Source of the DNA: an uncultured Candidatus Melainabacteria bacterium
GTDB taxonomy: Bacteria; Cyanobacteriota; Vampirovibrionia; Gastranaerophilales; Gastranaerophilaceae
DNA length: 64,000 nucleotides
Assembly (NCBI GenBank): GCA_934754425.1
Contig: CAKVIN010000008.1
Coordinates: 1-64,000, forward strand
Reading direction: 5' to 3'
Position 1 is the stretch's first letter. Each line of letters opens with the position of its first letter. Position numbers and translations under genes: made by a program. The notes under the pieces are model-generated. The model was not told where the DNA came from and searched no databases. It worked only from the letters and a program-made list of their open reading frames with translations. Shown here in pieces: positions 25,410 through 34,589 of this stretch.

Positions 25410-26066
25410 TTAATCAACAGAAATTGGAATTGGAACTAACCTTGAATAGAATTTATACTCGTTATAAGTTTTAGGCAGTGGCTCCCAATATCTGTAAATA
25501 ATTTTACCATCTGCTTTTAAAAATTTTGCAAGTTCATCAGCTTCTGATGTTGAACCGGCAAGATATGGATAGCAAAATGGTATAGAAAAATCATTTAATT
25601 CTATTTTCAACGAATTTGTATTTTTATATTGTTCATGTAATTGCATGAATTTGCTTCTTCTATACATATCAGGCATATTTGTATTTTTTTCATTTGAGAA
25701 ATACAAGTATGCCTTTTTTATTGTTGGCAAAAATTTTCTTGCTGAATTAAAACTTGCCCATCCTGATGGCTGCGCATAAAAAGCGTGAGCGTTATCAATA
25801 ATTAATTTAGGATATATGTTTGCCAGCTTTTCAACATTCTTATCACATATGCCAAAATAATTTGGATAAAGAATATAAGCATTTTCAGGAAATTCTTTTT
25901 CCGGCATGAAATTGTCTTTTATATGATAAAATATTGGTTTACATTTTTCTGCAAAAACACTATGTCTAATGACTTCGCACAAATAATACGGAATATAGAG
26001 TTCTTTTATTTCATATTCATTAATCAAATATCTTAGCGCATTTCTGGCATAATCAAATTCAAGCAT
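25410..26066 (-). CDS. DegT/DnrJ-like PLP-fold protein, short
   Basis: A 218-residue protein resembling the core of fold-type I sugar aminotransferases. It shows YIPYYLCEVI near the start, LIIDNAHAFYAQPSG where the PLP-stacking Asp lies, and SFNSARKFLPT where the PLP lysine would be. It is about half the family's usual length, so it is a minimal or reduced member. The substrate is unknown. The ATG lies 6 nt after an extended -10 (TGATATAAT) with no ribosome site, which suggests a leaderless mRNA. Confidence 0.6.
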   Translation of the reverse strand: MLEFDYARNALRYLINEYEIKELYIPYYLCEVIRHSVFAEKCKPIFYHIKDNFMPEKEFPENAYILYPNYFGICDKNVEKLANIYPKLIIDNAHAFYAQPSGWASFNSARKFLPTIKKAYLYFSNEKNTNMPDMYRRSKFMQLHEQYKNTNSLKIELNDFSIPFCYPYLAGSTSEADELAKFLKADGKIIYRYWEPLPKTYNEYKFYSRLVPIPISVD

Positions 26067-26256
26067 AAAATTATTATATCAATAAAACGACATCTTTAGT
26101 AAATATATGATATAATATAATTATATGTATTTAACTTTGAGATACAGAAAATTCCTAGAACATAGCGGGATTCTTTTTTAAGTTTCCCGCATATTGTTAT
26201 GTATTATAAGAAACATTTTAAATGTTTTTATGTTGAAATAGAAAGGAATTTATCAC

Positions 26257-26721
26257 ATGGTAGCTATAGCTGATTTACAAGAACTTATAAAAAACAATGA
26301 AAAATTATACGTTTTTGCAGATTATGAATACGTATTAAAAGGATTATCAACATTATTTTTATCAGAAGCAAGAGAAGGACGCTTATTAAGAACAATACAA
26401 AATTTTACTAAAAAAGATTTTATCTATGTTAATTTAATTGTGAATGAAAAATGTTCAAAAACTGAGCTTGATAAAATTAAAAAAAGATTTGAAAATGCTG
26501 ATATTATACAATTAAATGATGAAGTAGATTTGAATAGTTTAATTCAAAATCAAGAGAAATGTGTTATATATATTGGAAAAGATAAAAATATTAAAGCTTT
26601 AAAAAATGGTTATAAAATTAATATTGAAACAACTAAAGTTAAACAAAATGACGTTGATTTAATATTTACTCCGCAAGAATATGCTGATTTTTTAATTGAA
26701 ACAAATAATTTATATTTATAA
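26257..26721 (+). CDS. Hypothetical protein
   Basis: A 154-residue cytoplasmic protein I do not recognise. It has alternating strand/helix segments (LYVFADYEYVLKGLSTLF, FIYVNLIVNEKCSKTELDK, KCVIYIGKDKNIKAL), suggesting an alpha/beta fold. A GCGGGA...TCCCGC hairpin with a T-run lies about 90 nt upstream and may be a leader terminator. GAAAGGAATTT precedes the ATG. Confidence 0.6.
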   Translation: MVAIADLQELIKNNEKLYVFADYEYVLKGLSTLFLSEAREGRLLRTIQNFTKKDFIYVNLIVNEKCSKTELDKIKKRFENADIIQLNDEVDLNSLIQNQEKCVIYIGKDKNIKALKNGYKINIETTKVKQNDVDLIFTPQEYADFLIETNNLYL

Positions 26722-26735
26722 AAATATTATTTAAG

Positions 26736-26768
26736 AAAAAGCCGAACAGAGTAGAAGTTCGGCTTTTT
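26736..26768. terminator. Bidirectional terminator
   Basis: AAAAAGCCGAAC and GTTCGGCTTTTT form a perfect 12-bp stem around a 9-nt loop between convergent genes. Confidence 0.9.
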
Positions 26769-26779
26769 AAGTATAAAAC

Positions 26780-27277
26780 TTATTTTTTTAGCCAATCTGC
26801 AAGATTTCTTATTTCGCCATAATCGAAATCTTTTAAAATTTGTGGTGTGTCCAGATTTTCTAAAACAGGATTGATATTTATTTCACCATCTTTATAAACT
26901 GTTGAATAATTTTTACCTTCATTAACGCAATATGGAATTTTTACAGTTTTATCTTTACATAAATACGCAATTCCGTGAACACGGCATATGATTGGACGAA
27001 AATTGTAAACAGAACATTTTTTATCAACTAAAAAAGGACATATTCCACCTTTTTCAAAATGTTGTAAATTCTCTTGGATTTGTTTTTTTGTATCATTATC
27101 CAATCCAATAAAACCTTGCATTAAATATTCTAATTCAAGATTTGATATCGGATAATCACCTTTTTCACAACAACTAGAACATCCACATGCGCAGTGAATA
27201 TAAGACTTATGAGCTTCAAAATAAGATTTTAATTTTACGTCAAGTTTTTTTATGAAAGCTTTATATTTTTCAAGCAC
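26780..27277 (-). CDS. YkgJ family cysteine-cluster protein
   Basis: A 165-residue protein with the YkgJ/UPF0153 cysteine pattern. CACGCSSCC lies near the N-terminus, then GGICPFLVDKKCSVYNFRPI, and CRVHG with a late PYC. The cysteines probably bind zinc or an iron-sulfur cluster. The biochemical role is not established. It begins with GTG. The next gene upstream ends 12 nt away, so they may be co-transcribed. Confidence 0.8.
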   Translation of the reverse strand: MLEKYKAFIKKLDVKLKSYFEAHKSYIHCACGCSSCCEKGDYPISNLELEYLMQGFIGLDNDTKKQIQENLQHFEKGGICPFLVDKKCSVYNFRPIICRVHGIAYLCKDKTVKIPYCVNEGKNYSTVYKDGEININPVLENLDTPQILKDFDYGEIRNLADWLKK

Positions 27278-27289
27278 AATATAATACCA

Positions 27290-27922
27290 CTAATGCTTAG
27301 ACCAAAAACGACCCCAGAAGTTTTGAGAAGCTCTGCTTTCTAGGTGCTCAATTCGTTCAGATAATTCTTTATTGTGTTCCAATAATTCTTTTACTTGCTT
27401 TGCTAAAATTTCGTTATCTCTTTTGTATCCGCCGGCTTCAATTAATTTTGTAGCCATGTCTGAATTTGTAATATCATCACTGATTTTTTTTGCAACGGCT
27501 TCTGCTAACATTTGTAATGTTTGAGAAGAGACATCTAATGTAAAACTTTTGCCTTGTTGTTGCGTAACTTCAGGTTTTGGATTGTCTGAAATTGCAACTT
27601 CAGTAGATTCTTCTTGTTTATTTTCCAATACATCACTTACAATTAGCGGCTGAACAGGTTGAGCCGGTTCATCAGTTTTTTCAATCTTAGCTTCCATTCT
27701 TGATAATTTTGTTATGATTTGTTCATCGCTATAACCTTGAGCTTTTAGAGAAATCCCTTTTTTGATTTTTTCTAAAGCCAAATCATCATAGAACTCTAAT
27801 CCATCTTCATCCTCATATATAGATTCAATTTTCCAATCCTGAAAAAACAAATCCAGCGAATGATTATCAATATAATAATTCTCAGAATTAAGTGTTTTTA
27901 AAATAGATTCTCTGTTAAACAT
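27290..27922 (-). CDS. MerR-like helix-turn-helix and coiled-coil protein
   Basis: A 210-residue protein. Residues ~30-70 (DGLEFYDDLALEKIKKGI and LKAQGYSDEQIITKL) resemble a MerR-type winged helix. An acidic linker follows, and residues ~130-200 form a coiled coil (LAKQVKELLEHNKELSERIE). It ends in the basic-aromatic tail FWGRFWSKH, a possible membrane-binding or packing element. It could be a DNA-binding regulator or structural protein. The function is not known. Confidence 0.6.
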   Translation of the reverse strand: MFNRESILKTLNSENYYIDNHSLDLFFQDWKIESIYEDEDGLEFYDDLALEKIKKGISLKAQGYSDEQIITKLSRMEAKIEKTDEPAQPVQPLIVSDVLENKQEESTEVAISDNPKPEVTQQQGKSFTLDVSSQTLQMLAEAVAKKISDDITNSDMATKLIEAGGYKRDNEILAKQVKELLEHNKELSERIEHLESRASQNFWGRFWSKH

Positions 27923-27964
27923 TCGCCATGCCCCTTTAATTCCTTTAGTTAATACTTTTTATCC

Positions 27965-28414
27965 CTAAATTCTTCCGGTATGTCTTGCAATATCACGTTC
28001 TTGTGTTTTTTTAGCAAGAGCTTCACGCTTATCATAAAGCTTTTTACCTTTAGCTAATCCTATTTCAATCTTAGCAAAACCATGTGTCAAAAACAATTCC
28101 AGAGGAATAATTGTTACACCATCTTTTTTTACCTTATCTTGTATTTTTAAAATTTCTCTTTTTTGTAACAAAAGTTTTCTCACTCTATCAGGTTTATGAT
28201 TATACCGGTTTCCCTGTTCATAAGGTGAGATATGCATTCCATATAAAAACATTTCATTTTCTTCGATTTTTGCAAATGAATCTTTTAGATTAATCATTCC
28301 TTTTCTTATAGATTTAATCTCTGTACCGGTCAACACAATTCCGGCAATAAATTTATCAAAAATTAAAAAATCATGAAAAGCTTTTCTGTTTGTAGATATG
28401 ACTTTTTTATCCAT
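27965..28414 (-). CDS. smpB: SsrA-binding protein SmpB
   Basis: SmpB brings tmRNA to stalled ribosomes for trans-translation. The 149 residues start NRKAFHDFLIFDKFIAGIVL and include LTGTEIKSIRKG, the conserved core. They also include HGFAKIEIGLAKGKKLYDKR and the basic tail that enters the decoding centre. The chosen ATG (MDKKVIS) lies exactly 6 nt after TATAAT with no Shine-Dalgarno; a longer frame starting upstream would place the promoter inside the gene. This predicts a leaderless mRNA. No tmRNA gene was recognised in the window. Confidence 0.93.
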   Translation of the reverse strand: MDKKVISTNRKAFHDFLIFDKFIAGIVLTGTEIKSIRKGMINLKDSFAKIEENEMFLYGMHISPYEQGNRYNHKPDRVRKLLLQKREILKIQDKVKKDGVTIIPLELFLTHGFAKIEIGLAKGKKLYDKREALAKKTQERDIARHTGRI

Positions 28415-28433
28415 AGATGTATTATAATTCAAA

Positions 28434-29768
28434 TTACAGAGTTTGTATAGTAATTTCTTTTTCAGCAAAATCTTTTTGGAAGCTTACGTTATTATTAATT
28501 TTTGTTAATGTATTAGTCTTTAAATTTCTTAATTTTATAAAGTTTGCCATCTTATTATAATCAAAAGCGTTTTCCCATCTTGCAATAACAACTGTTGCAA
28601 CGCAATTGCCGATTAAATTTACAGTCGTTCTGCCCATATCCAAAATCTGATCAATTCCTAATAATACTGCAACACCAACAATTGGAATGTTAAAACTGGT
28701 TAAAGTTCCTGCAAGTACAATAATTGAAGCTCTTGGAACACCTGCAACACCTTTACTTGTTAACATTAATGCGAACATTATAACAAGTTGTTGTTCAAAA
28801 GATAAATGTATTCCTACAAGTTGGGTAGAAAAAAGTACTGCCATTGCTAAATAAAGAGTTGAACCGTCAAGGTTGAATGTATATCCAGTTGGCATTACAA
28901 ATCCGACAATAGATTTTGGAACTCCAAACTTTTCCATAATAGACATTGCTTTTGGTAAAGCAGCCTCAGAGCTTGCTGTTGTAAAAGATAACAACGCCGG
29001 TTCTTGAATTGCTTTAATAAGTCCTCTAATTGAAATTTTAACAATCTTGCAAGCAATTACTAAAACTAATGCAACAAAGACTATTAAAGCTACGTATAAA
29101 GATAAAATAATTTTTCCGTAATTAAGTAATATCGTAACTCCGTTTGAACCGACAGTATAGGCAATTGCTCCGAAAATACCTACTGGTGCAAAAAACATAA
29201 CGTATTCAGTAAATTTAAACATTACTGAAGCCACTGAATTTAAAATATCTATAACAGGTAAGGCTTTTTTCCCTGCTGCACAAATTGCAAGTGCAAAGAA
29301 TATGCAGAAAACAACAATTTGTAACAAATTTCCCTCTGCCATTGCTTGAAAAATACTTGTCGGGCAAAGGCTGAGAAGAAGTTCTCCAAACGAATTGTGA
29401 TGTGTTGTCGAAGCCATTTGCACAATTCTGTTTAAACCAGTTTGAGCTGTTGCAATGTGTTCAAGTCCGACTCCGGGCTTAAATAAGTTAGCAAACCCAA
29501 GTCCGATAAATAAAGCGAGAACTGTAACAATTTCAAAATAAGCAAGGGTTTTGATACCTAATCGTCCAAGGCTTTTAACATCTCCGTGACCGGCAATCCC
29601 TACGACAAGAGTTGCAAACAAAAGTGGAGCGATAATCATTTTAATCATTCTTAAAAAGATTTCAGCTAAAACGTGCGTTTTTATTGCAAAAGTTGGAAAT
29701 GCCCAACCGACAAATATTCCTAGTATAAGTGCTACAAATATTGCTATAGTTAACTTTGACTGTTTCAA
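28434..29768 (-). CDS. Dicarboxylate/amino acid:cation symporter (DAACS, GltP/DctA-like)
   Basis: A 444-residue inner-membrane transporter for glutamate/aspartate or C4-dicarboxylates, coupled to H+ or Na+. About eight helices are seen. The hallmark motifs are the serine-rich TTASSEAALP hairpin, PTGYTFNLDG, and the second hairpin GVAGVPRASIIVLAGTL. The start is TTG after AGAGGAAAATAA. The substrate cannot be fixed from sequence alone, and the protein is full length. Confidence 0.9.
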   Translation of the reverse strand: MKQSKLTIAIFVALILGIFVGWAFPTFAIKTHVLAEIFLRMIKMIIAPLLFATLVVGIAGHGDVKSLGRLGIKTLAYFEIVTVLALFIGLGFANLFKPGVGLEHIATAQTGLNRIVQMASTTHHNSFGELLLSLCPTSIFQAMAEGNLLQIVVFCIFFALAICAAGKKALPVIDILNSVASVMFKFTEYVMFFAPVGIFGAIAYTVGSNGVTILLNYGKIILSLYVALIVFVALVLVIACKIVKISIRGLIKAIQEPALLSFTTASSEAALPKAMSIMEKFGVPKSIVGFVMPTGYTFNLDGSTLYLAMAVLFSTQLVGIHLSFEQQLVIMFALMLTSKGVAGVPRASIIVLAGTLTSFNIPIVGVAVLLGIDQILDMGRTTVNLIGNCVATVVIARWENAFDYNKMANFIKLRNLKTNTLTKINNNVSFQKDFAEKEITIQTL

Positions 29769-29847
29769 AATTATTTTCCTCTTTTATTTAGGGAGACTTC
29801 CACCTATCTAAGTGTTAATTGTACAATAAAAAGACGGATTTGCAAAC

Positions 29848-30058
29848 TTTTGAAGTTGAAAATTGAAAGTGGAAAGTGGAAAGTTATTTAAAAAAAAGTT
29901 TGTATTATACTTTGTTTGAATGATAATCATTTTATATAAATACGCATAAAAGAGCCTGTTCAAAATGGTAAATTTCTGTAAACAACTTTCAATTTTCCAC
30001 TTTTCACTTTCAACTCTTCACCTACAACCAACGAAATATAAGACAGGTTCTCCTTAAC
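29848..30058. repeat. Large inverted repeat of GAAAATTGAAAGTG units
   Basis: GTTGAAAATTGAAAGTGGAAAG near 29851 is inverted by CTTTCAATTTTCCACTTTTC near 29985. Inside, GAGCCTGT and ACAGGTTCTC also pair. The element fills the 5' half of the long gap before rpsL. Confidence 0.6.
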
Positions 30059-30075
30059 ACTTCTTCACCCAAACA

Positions 30076-30104
30076 TTGACAGTTACTCATGTTCGTCCTA
30101 ATAT
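30076..30104 (+). promoter_or_regulatory. Strong sigma-70 promoter of rpsL-rpsG
   Basis: A perfect TTGACA, a 17-nt spacer and TAATAT. Transcription should start near 30111, leaving a leader of about 140 nt before rpsL that may host autoregulation by a ribosomal protein. Confidence 0.75.
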
Positions 30105-30252
30105 ATAAGTTATCCTAGTCGAAATTTCTGCCGGATTTGACGGCTCAGGGGTGGTAAACCAAGAAACTCTATGCGGACTGGCTTTTAGGCAATACGTTTA
30201 AAGAATCTTAGTTTCCAAGATTATACAAAAAAAGGTAAAAGGAGAAAAAGTT

Positions 30253-30636
30253 ATGCCTACTATGAACCAGCTTGTGCGTTCAGAACGTAAAAAGCTAAAA
30301 GACAAAACCAAATCACCGGCTCTTATGGATTGTCCACAAAGACGCGGTGTTTGTACAAGGGTTTATACAACAACCCCTAAAAAACCAAACTCAGCTTTGA
30401 GAAAAGTTGCCAGAGTTAGACTTACTAACGGATTTGAAGTAACTTCTTATATCCCAGGTATCGGACACAACTTACAAGAACACAGTGTTGTTCTAATCAG
30501 AGGTGGAAGGGTTAAAGACCTTCCAGGTGTAAGATATCACATCGTACGTGGTACTTTAGATACAGCAGGTGTTGCTAATAGAACACAAAGCCGTTCTAAA
30601 TATGGTGCTAAGAGAGCTAAAGGAGGTAAGAAATAA
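30253..30636 (+). CDS. rpsL: 30S ribosomal protein S12
   Basis: S12 sits in the decoding centre. The 127 residues begin [14 protein letters not shown] and contain [20 protein letters not shown], where streptomycin-resistance lysines normally lie, followed by [10 protein letters not shown] and [12 protein letters not shown]. Lysine is present in TPKKPNS, the usual sensitive form. AAAGGAGAAAAAG precedes the ATG. The stop overlaps the rpsG start by one base, giving coupled translation. Confidence 0.97.
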   Translation: MPTMNQLVRSERKKLKDKTKSPALMDCPQRRGVCTRVYTTTPKKPNSALRKVARVRLTNGFEVTSYIPGIGHNLQEHSVVLIRGGRVKDLPGVRYHIVRGTLDTAGVANRTQSRSKYGAKRAKGGKK

Positions 30637-31106
30637 TGTCTAGAAGATCTAAACCGGAAAGAAGAATTCCTTCAGCTGACCCTATTTATAACAGCGTAGA
30701 TGTTTCAAAATTCATCAACAGAGTTATGAGACGTGGTAAAAAATCACTTGCTGAAAAAATATTCTACTCTACAATTTCTAAAGTAGAAGAAAGAACAAGT
30801 GAAAAAGGCTTGGAAGTTTTCCAAAAAGCTTTAACAAATGCAACTCCATTATTGGAAGTAAAAGCAAGACGTATCGGTGGTTCTACTTATCAAGTGCCAA
30901 TCGATGTTAAACCTGATAGAGGTTTTGCTCTTGCATCTTCTTGGATTATTGCAGCTGCTAAAAATAGAGGCGGTAAATCATTCGTAGAAAAATTAACAAA
31001 CGAATTAATTGATGCTTCTAATGGTAATGGTGCAGCATGCAAAAAACGTGAAGATACCCACAGAATGGCTGAAGCTAACAAAGCATTTGCTCATTACAGA
31101 TATTAA
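30636..31106 (+). CDS. rpsG: 30S ribosomal protein S7
   Basis: S7 nucleates the 30S head. The 156 residues include [27 protein letters not shown] and GGSTYQVPIDVKPDR, all typical. It is the last gene of the operon: a strong terminator follows directly, so fusA and tuf are not co-transcribed here, unlike in the common str operon. Confidence 0.97.
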   Translation: MSRRSKPERRIPSADPIYNSVDVSKFINRVMRRGKKSLAEKIFYSTISKVEERTSEKGLEVFQKALTNATPLLEVKARRIGGSTYQVPIDVKPDRGFALASSWIIAAAKNRGGKSFVEKLTNELIDASNGNGAACKKREDTHRMAEANKAFAHYRY

Positions 31107-31126
31107 TATTTTGATTAATATATTTA

Positions 31127-31158
31127 ACAAAGGCGCCGAAAATTTCGGCGCCTTTGTT
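31127..31158 (+). terminator. Terminator of rpsL-rpsG
   Basis: AAAGGCGCCGAAA and TTTCGGCGCCTTT form a perfect GC-rich stem followed by a T-rich stretch. Confidence 0.9.
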
Positions 31159-31168
31159 GTTTTAAAAT

Positions 31169-31232
31169 ATTGTCAGGCAGTGCCTGACCTACGCTTTATT
31201 TTTGCTTTACATTTAGTAGGTCAGGCATTGCC
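31169..31232. repeat. Paired TCAGGCA palindromes forming a long hairpin
   Basis: TGTCAGGCAGTGCCTGACC-TAC and its reverse complement GTAGGTCAGGCATTGCCTGA-CA, with one mismatch, flank about 20 bp. The left copy is identical to those in the 6.3-8.1 kb array. Confidence 0.75.
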
Positions 31233-31307
31233 TGACAAATATTTTCTATAATGTTAAAAAAAACATATTTTTCAGTATTGGTCGGAAAATCTCTTTTTCT
31301 CAAACAA

Positions 31308-32009
31308 TTATTCTGTACTGTACAATGTTGCTTCGACATTTTTGTGTGGCAAAACTAAATCTTTCATTGTACGAAACAATTCTGCTTTTGTGTTTGCTTC
31401 TGTAAATTTTCCGCCGGTTACGTTTGCCGTGCATTGTAATTGAGCTAAATCATCTTCATCATGTACATTAAAAGCAATAACATCAATTTTTATATCTTTT
31501 CTCGTTTTGACAAGTCCTATAGCATAGTCACAAGGGCTTTCATCACAATTTTCACCCCCATCTGTTAATAAAATTATGTGTTTAATTCCGGAGTATCCGT
31601 TTAAATCCTTGTTTACAGCTTGTTTCAAGGAATAAGTAATTGGTGTCATACCTCTTGGGCGAAGGTGTGATATTTCTGAAATAATGTTGGTTTTATTTGA
31701 GAAGTCCAACGGAACGATAAGTTCCGAACTTCTGCAAGCATTATAGGCTATTAAATTGCAAGTATGTCCGTAAACCCTAAGCCCTATTTTTGTCGTATCA
31801 GAGATTTGAGGTAAAATTTGTGACATCATTTCTTTCACCTGATTAGCTTTTGTTTTGTGTTCTAAATATTCTCCCATACTATTGGAATAGTCAAGCACAA
31901 AAAGAAGCTTATCTCCATTTTCTTTATATTCAAAGTCATTGGGATTAAAAATTTCGTATGCAAAAACAGGAATTATAGAAAAAATTAGTAGTAAAAGAAT
32001 TTTTTTCAT
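31308..32009 (-). CDS. Exported von Willebrand factor A domain protein
   Basis: A 233-residue protein with a signal peptide (MKKILLLLIFSIIPVFAYE). The VWA domain has the MIDAS metal site: LDYSNSMGEYL (DxSxS) and later LLTDGGENCDESPCD, plus RPRGMTPITYSL supplying the Thr. It probably acts outside the inner membrane in protein binding. The start used is the MKKILLL methionine; an earlier in-frame ATG would disrupt the signal peptide. The closest relatives by pattern are bacterial VWA lipoprotein-like proteins. Confidence 0.8.
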   Translation of the reverse strand: MKKILLLLIFSIIPVFAYEIFNPNDFEYKENGDKLLFVLDYSNSMGEYLEHKTKANQVKEMMSQILPQISDTTKIGLRVYGHTCNLIAYNACRSSELIVPLDFSNKTNIISEISHLRPRGMTPITYSLKQAVNKDLNGYSGIKHIILLTDGGENCDESPCDYAIGLVKTRKDIKIDVIAFNVHDEDDLAQLQCTANVTGGKFTEANTKAELFRTMKDLVLPHKNVEATLYSTE

Positions 32010-32068
32010 ACTACAGATTAGTATGTTTTTGAGTAAATAAAAATTGTACAAACGGGTATAAATATTAA

Positions 32069-32416
32069 TTAGATAGAAAGTTCAAATGTTGATTTGGCTA
32101 CACGACAATTCGCAGCATAGGCAGCTTTGGCCATTTGAATATTACAAGCATCTTGAACGGTATACCCGTTTTCTAAAGCTTGAACCATTGTATTATCTAA
32201 ATCATGAGCTGATTGAACGACGTTTTCTGCTACCGTTTGAAGAACATCCCCAGGCAAAACATTTGAGTAATAATTACTTAAATCAACTGTTGAGGCTTCA
32301 TCAGGATTAACTGCCGGAGTTTTTGTATCCAATGCAGTGCGTGAAGGAATGTAAGAAGAAATATCTTCAATAAGTCCGGAGTAAATAGATGTATTTATAC
32401 CTGATATAGAGCTCAT
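32069..32416 (-). CDS. Putative motility-associated small protein
   Basis: A 115-residue protein. The C-terminal helix ACNIQMAKAAYAANCRVAKS resembles the terminal helix of flagellar rod and hook proteins (FlgB/FlgC/FlgG type, 'M..A..aYeAN.kv'). The N-terminus is serine-rich. It lacks a signal sequence, as flagellar axial proteins do. It might be a rod-like or motility protein, but its homology is limited to that helix. GAGG precedes the ATG. Confidence 0.5.
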   Translation of the reverse strand: MSSISGINTSIYSGLIEDISSYIPSRTALDTKTPAVNPDEASTVDLSNYYSNVLPGDVLQTVAENVVQSAHDLDNTMVQALENGYTVQDACNIQMAKAAYAANCRVAKSTFELSI

Positions 32417-32510
32417 AACTAATCCTCTATCTATAGTTTAACGTATTTTTCGAAAGTTACAATATGTTTAAGTGTAAATTTTACAAAAATTCAACTTAAA
32501 AATATAAAAA

Positions 32511-32535
32511 TCACAGGGATAAATTTTCCCTGTGA
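32511..32535 (-). terminator. Terminator of tsf
   Basis: TCACAGGGA and TCCCTGTGA form a stem. Reading on the minus strand, a T-rich tract follows. Confidence 0.8.
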
Positions 32536-32564
32536 TTTAACATTTTTATTTTATAGAAAATAAA

Positions 32565-33428
32565 TTATTTGTTTAATTGGCTCATAACTTCATCTGCAAA
32601 GTTATCGTTTCTTTTTTCAAGACCTTCGCCAAGAACGAATCTATCGAATTTAATAATACCGAATTTACCGGAAATTAATTGTTCAATAGTTTGTTCTGGG
32701 TTTTTAACGAATGGTTGTTCAACCAAACATCTGTGAGCCATTAATTTGTTAACTCTACCTTCAACAATTTTAGCTCTGATTTGTTCTGGTTTGTTCGCCA
32801 AATCTTCTTTACCCATTTCAATTCTTGTTTCTTCTTCGATTACTTCTGCAGGAATATCTTTTCTAGAAACGAATTCTGGAGCAGAAGAAGCGATGTGTAA
32901 GCAAACGTCTTTTGCTAAAACTTCATCTTTAGCATCAGTATTTAAAAGAACACCGATTTTACCATTGTGGATATAAGTTGCAACATTGCCTTCATATCTA
33001 ACAAATCTTCTTACAGTGATTTTTTCACCGATTGAAGCGATTTTTTCTTTGATAACTTCAGCAATAGGTTTACCGCATTTAGGACAATCTGTTGCTAATA
33101 AAGCTTCAACGTCAGCAGGATTAGATTCTGCAACAACTTGAGCTAAACCGTTTGTTAATTCAATGAATTCAGCATTCTTAGCAACGAAGTCTGTTTCGCA
33201 GTTAACTTCAATCATTGCACCAACTGAATCAGAAACGTAAGAACCGATTCTACCTTCAGCAGCGATTCTACCCATTTTTTTATCAGCAGAAGCCATACCT
33301 TTTTGGCGAAGTACTTCCATTGCTTTTTCCATATCACCATCAACTTCTACCAATGCTTTTTTAGCATCCATCATGCCGGCACCGGTTTTATCACGAAGTT
33401 CTTTTACCATTGTAGCTGTAATATTCAT
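32565..33428 (-). CDS. tsf: Translation elongation factor Ts
   Basis: EF-Ts exchanges GDP on EF-Tu. The 287 residues start with the TS-N domain (LRDKTGAGMMDAKKAL) and contain the TDFV core (VNCETDFVAKN), with the rest matching the family. The insertion CPKCGKPIAEVI has a CxxC pair and may bind zinc; this is not in every EF-Ts. It follows rpsB in the usual order, with a repeat-filled spacer of about 90 bp. Confidence 0.96.
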   Translation of the reverse strand: MNITATMVKELRDKTGAGMMDAKKALVEVDGDMEKAMEVLRQKGMASADKKMGRIAAEGRIGSYVSDSVGAMIEVNCETDFVAKNAEFIELTNGLAQVVAESNPADVEALLATDCPKCGKPIAEVIKEKIASIGEKITVRRFVRYEGNVATYIHNGKIGVLLNTDAKDEVLAKDVCLHIASSAPEFVSRKDIPAEVIEEETRIEMGKEDLANKPEQIRAKIVEGRVNKLMAHRCLVEQPFVKNPEQTIEQLISGKFGIIKFDRFVLGEGLEKRNDNFADEVMSQLNK

Positions 33429-33449
33429 GTTAAATATCTCCTTTTTTAT

Positions 33450-33522
33450 ATAGTGAAAAGTTGGAAGTGAATGGTGATGAGTTAAATAAATTCACTAATC
33501 ACCATTCACTATTCACTTTTCT
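33450..33522. repeat. Inverted repeat in the rpsB-tsf spacer
   Basis: AGTGAAAAGTTGGAAGTGAA and GTGATGAG face CTAATCACCATTCAC and ATTCACTTTTC. This is a palindromic member of the AAGTG/CACTT unit family placed inside an operon. Confidence 0.6.
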
Positions 33523-34282
33523 AAACATTAGCAGTTTCTACACCTGCATCAGCAGCTGTAATAGCTTCTACTTTGCCTTTTGAATTAGCATTGTTTTCTT
33601 TCAATTGTTTACCTTCTAATACAGCATCAGCTAATTTAGAAGTAATTAATTTGATAGAACGAATAGCATCATCATTACCAGGGATAATGTAGTTGATACC
33701 ATCCGGATTTGCATTTGTATCTGCTAAACAAATAACAGGTATGCCTAATTTGTTAGCTTCTTTAATAGCAATATCTTCTTTTGCTTGGTCAATAACGAAA
33801 ATAATATCCGGAAGACCACGCATTTCTTTAATACCGCCTAAAGTTTTGCTTAATTTAGCAAGTTGTCTGTTCAATTGTGCTTGTTCTTTTTTAGGTAATT
33901 TTTCGATGTGACCAGAAGAAATGAAATCTTCCATTTCTCTAAGTTTGTTAACTCTGCCTCTGATTGTTTCAAAGTTAGTTAACATACCGCCTAACCATCT
34001 TCTGTTGATATAATAAGCACCTGATCTGTTAGCTTCTTCTGCTACAACTTCTGCTGCTTGTTTTTTAGTACCAACGAAAAGTACGTTTTTACCTTTTGCA
34101 GCATATTCTCTAACTGCATCATAAGCTGCGTCCAATAAATCGGTAGTTTTTCTTAAATCAAGAATATAAATACCATTTCTTGCACCATAAATATATGGTT
34201 TCATTTTTGGGTTCCAATGTTGAGTTTGGTGTCCAAAGTGAACGCCTGCTTCTAATAATTCAATAAGTGATGCTACTGACAT
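33521..34282 (-). CDS. rpsB: 30S ribosomal protein S2
   Basis: S2 binds the 30S shoulder. The 253 residues start [19 protein letters not shown] and include [18 protein letters not shown], the PDIIFVIDQ core and [12 protein letters not shown], all diagnostic. AAGGAGACAAAG precedes the ATG. It heads the rpsB-tsf operon. Confidence 0.97.
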   Translation of the reverse strand: MSVASLIELLEAGVHFGHQTQHWNPKMKPYIYGARNGIYILDLRKTTDLLDAAYDAVREYAAKGKNVLFVGTKKQAAEVVAEEANRSGAYYINRRWLGGMLTNFETIRGRVNKLREMEDFISSGHIEKLPKKEQAQLNRQLAKLSKTLGGIKEMRGLPDIIFVIDQAKEDIAIKEANKLGIPVICLADTNANPDGINYIIPGNDDAIRSIKLITSKLADAVLEGKQLKENNANSKGKVEAITAADAGVETANV

Positions 34283-34470
34283 CTTTGTCTCCTTTGTTTT
34301 TCTAACTTGTTTTACTACGGACTATACTGTTCCATCTAAGAATTTTCAGTTAATTTATTTCACTAACCGAACCCATTCATTAGACTAGGGTTGTACCTAT
34401 CGACCAGTGTAGTCGCTATTATCGTATTATAAACAAGGATATCTGGCAAGTATTCTTAATCGTTTTAATT
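34283..34470 (-). promoter_or_regulatory. rpsB promoter and leader region
   Basis: On the minus strand a TTTATAATACG stretch about 155 nt upstream of the start gives a likely -10. The resulting ~140-nt leader could fold and is a plausible site for S2 autoregulation, which is known in other bacteria. No specific fold was verified. Confidence 0.45.
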
Positions 34471-34517
34471 GTATATTGCGACAATTTTGTCAACATTGTA
34501 ACATTGCGTTACAATTA

Positions 34518-34549
34518 AGCAATTTTTTGTCAAAAAAATTCTTTATATA
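34518..34549 (+). promoter_or_regulatory. Bipartite promoter-like element, site 3 of 6
   Basis: AGCAATTT, 15 nt, CTTTATATA, with the last base 40 nt before the ATG of the small orphan gene. Confidence 0.6.
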
Positions 34550-34589
34550 TGTAAGGGAAATAATAGGAATACATAAGGGGACTTTGATT

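Noticed and set aside
30890..31251. Additional frames over and after rpsG
   Set aside because: They are out-of-frame readings of rpsG or cross its terminator; neither has a ribosome site.
32417..32480. Sigma-28 flagellar promoter before the small motility-type gene
   Set aside because: TTAAA followed after 15 nt by GAAAAATA resembles TAAA-N15-GCCGATAA only weakly, so I do not claim it.
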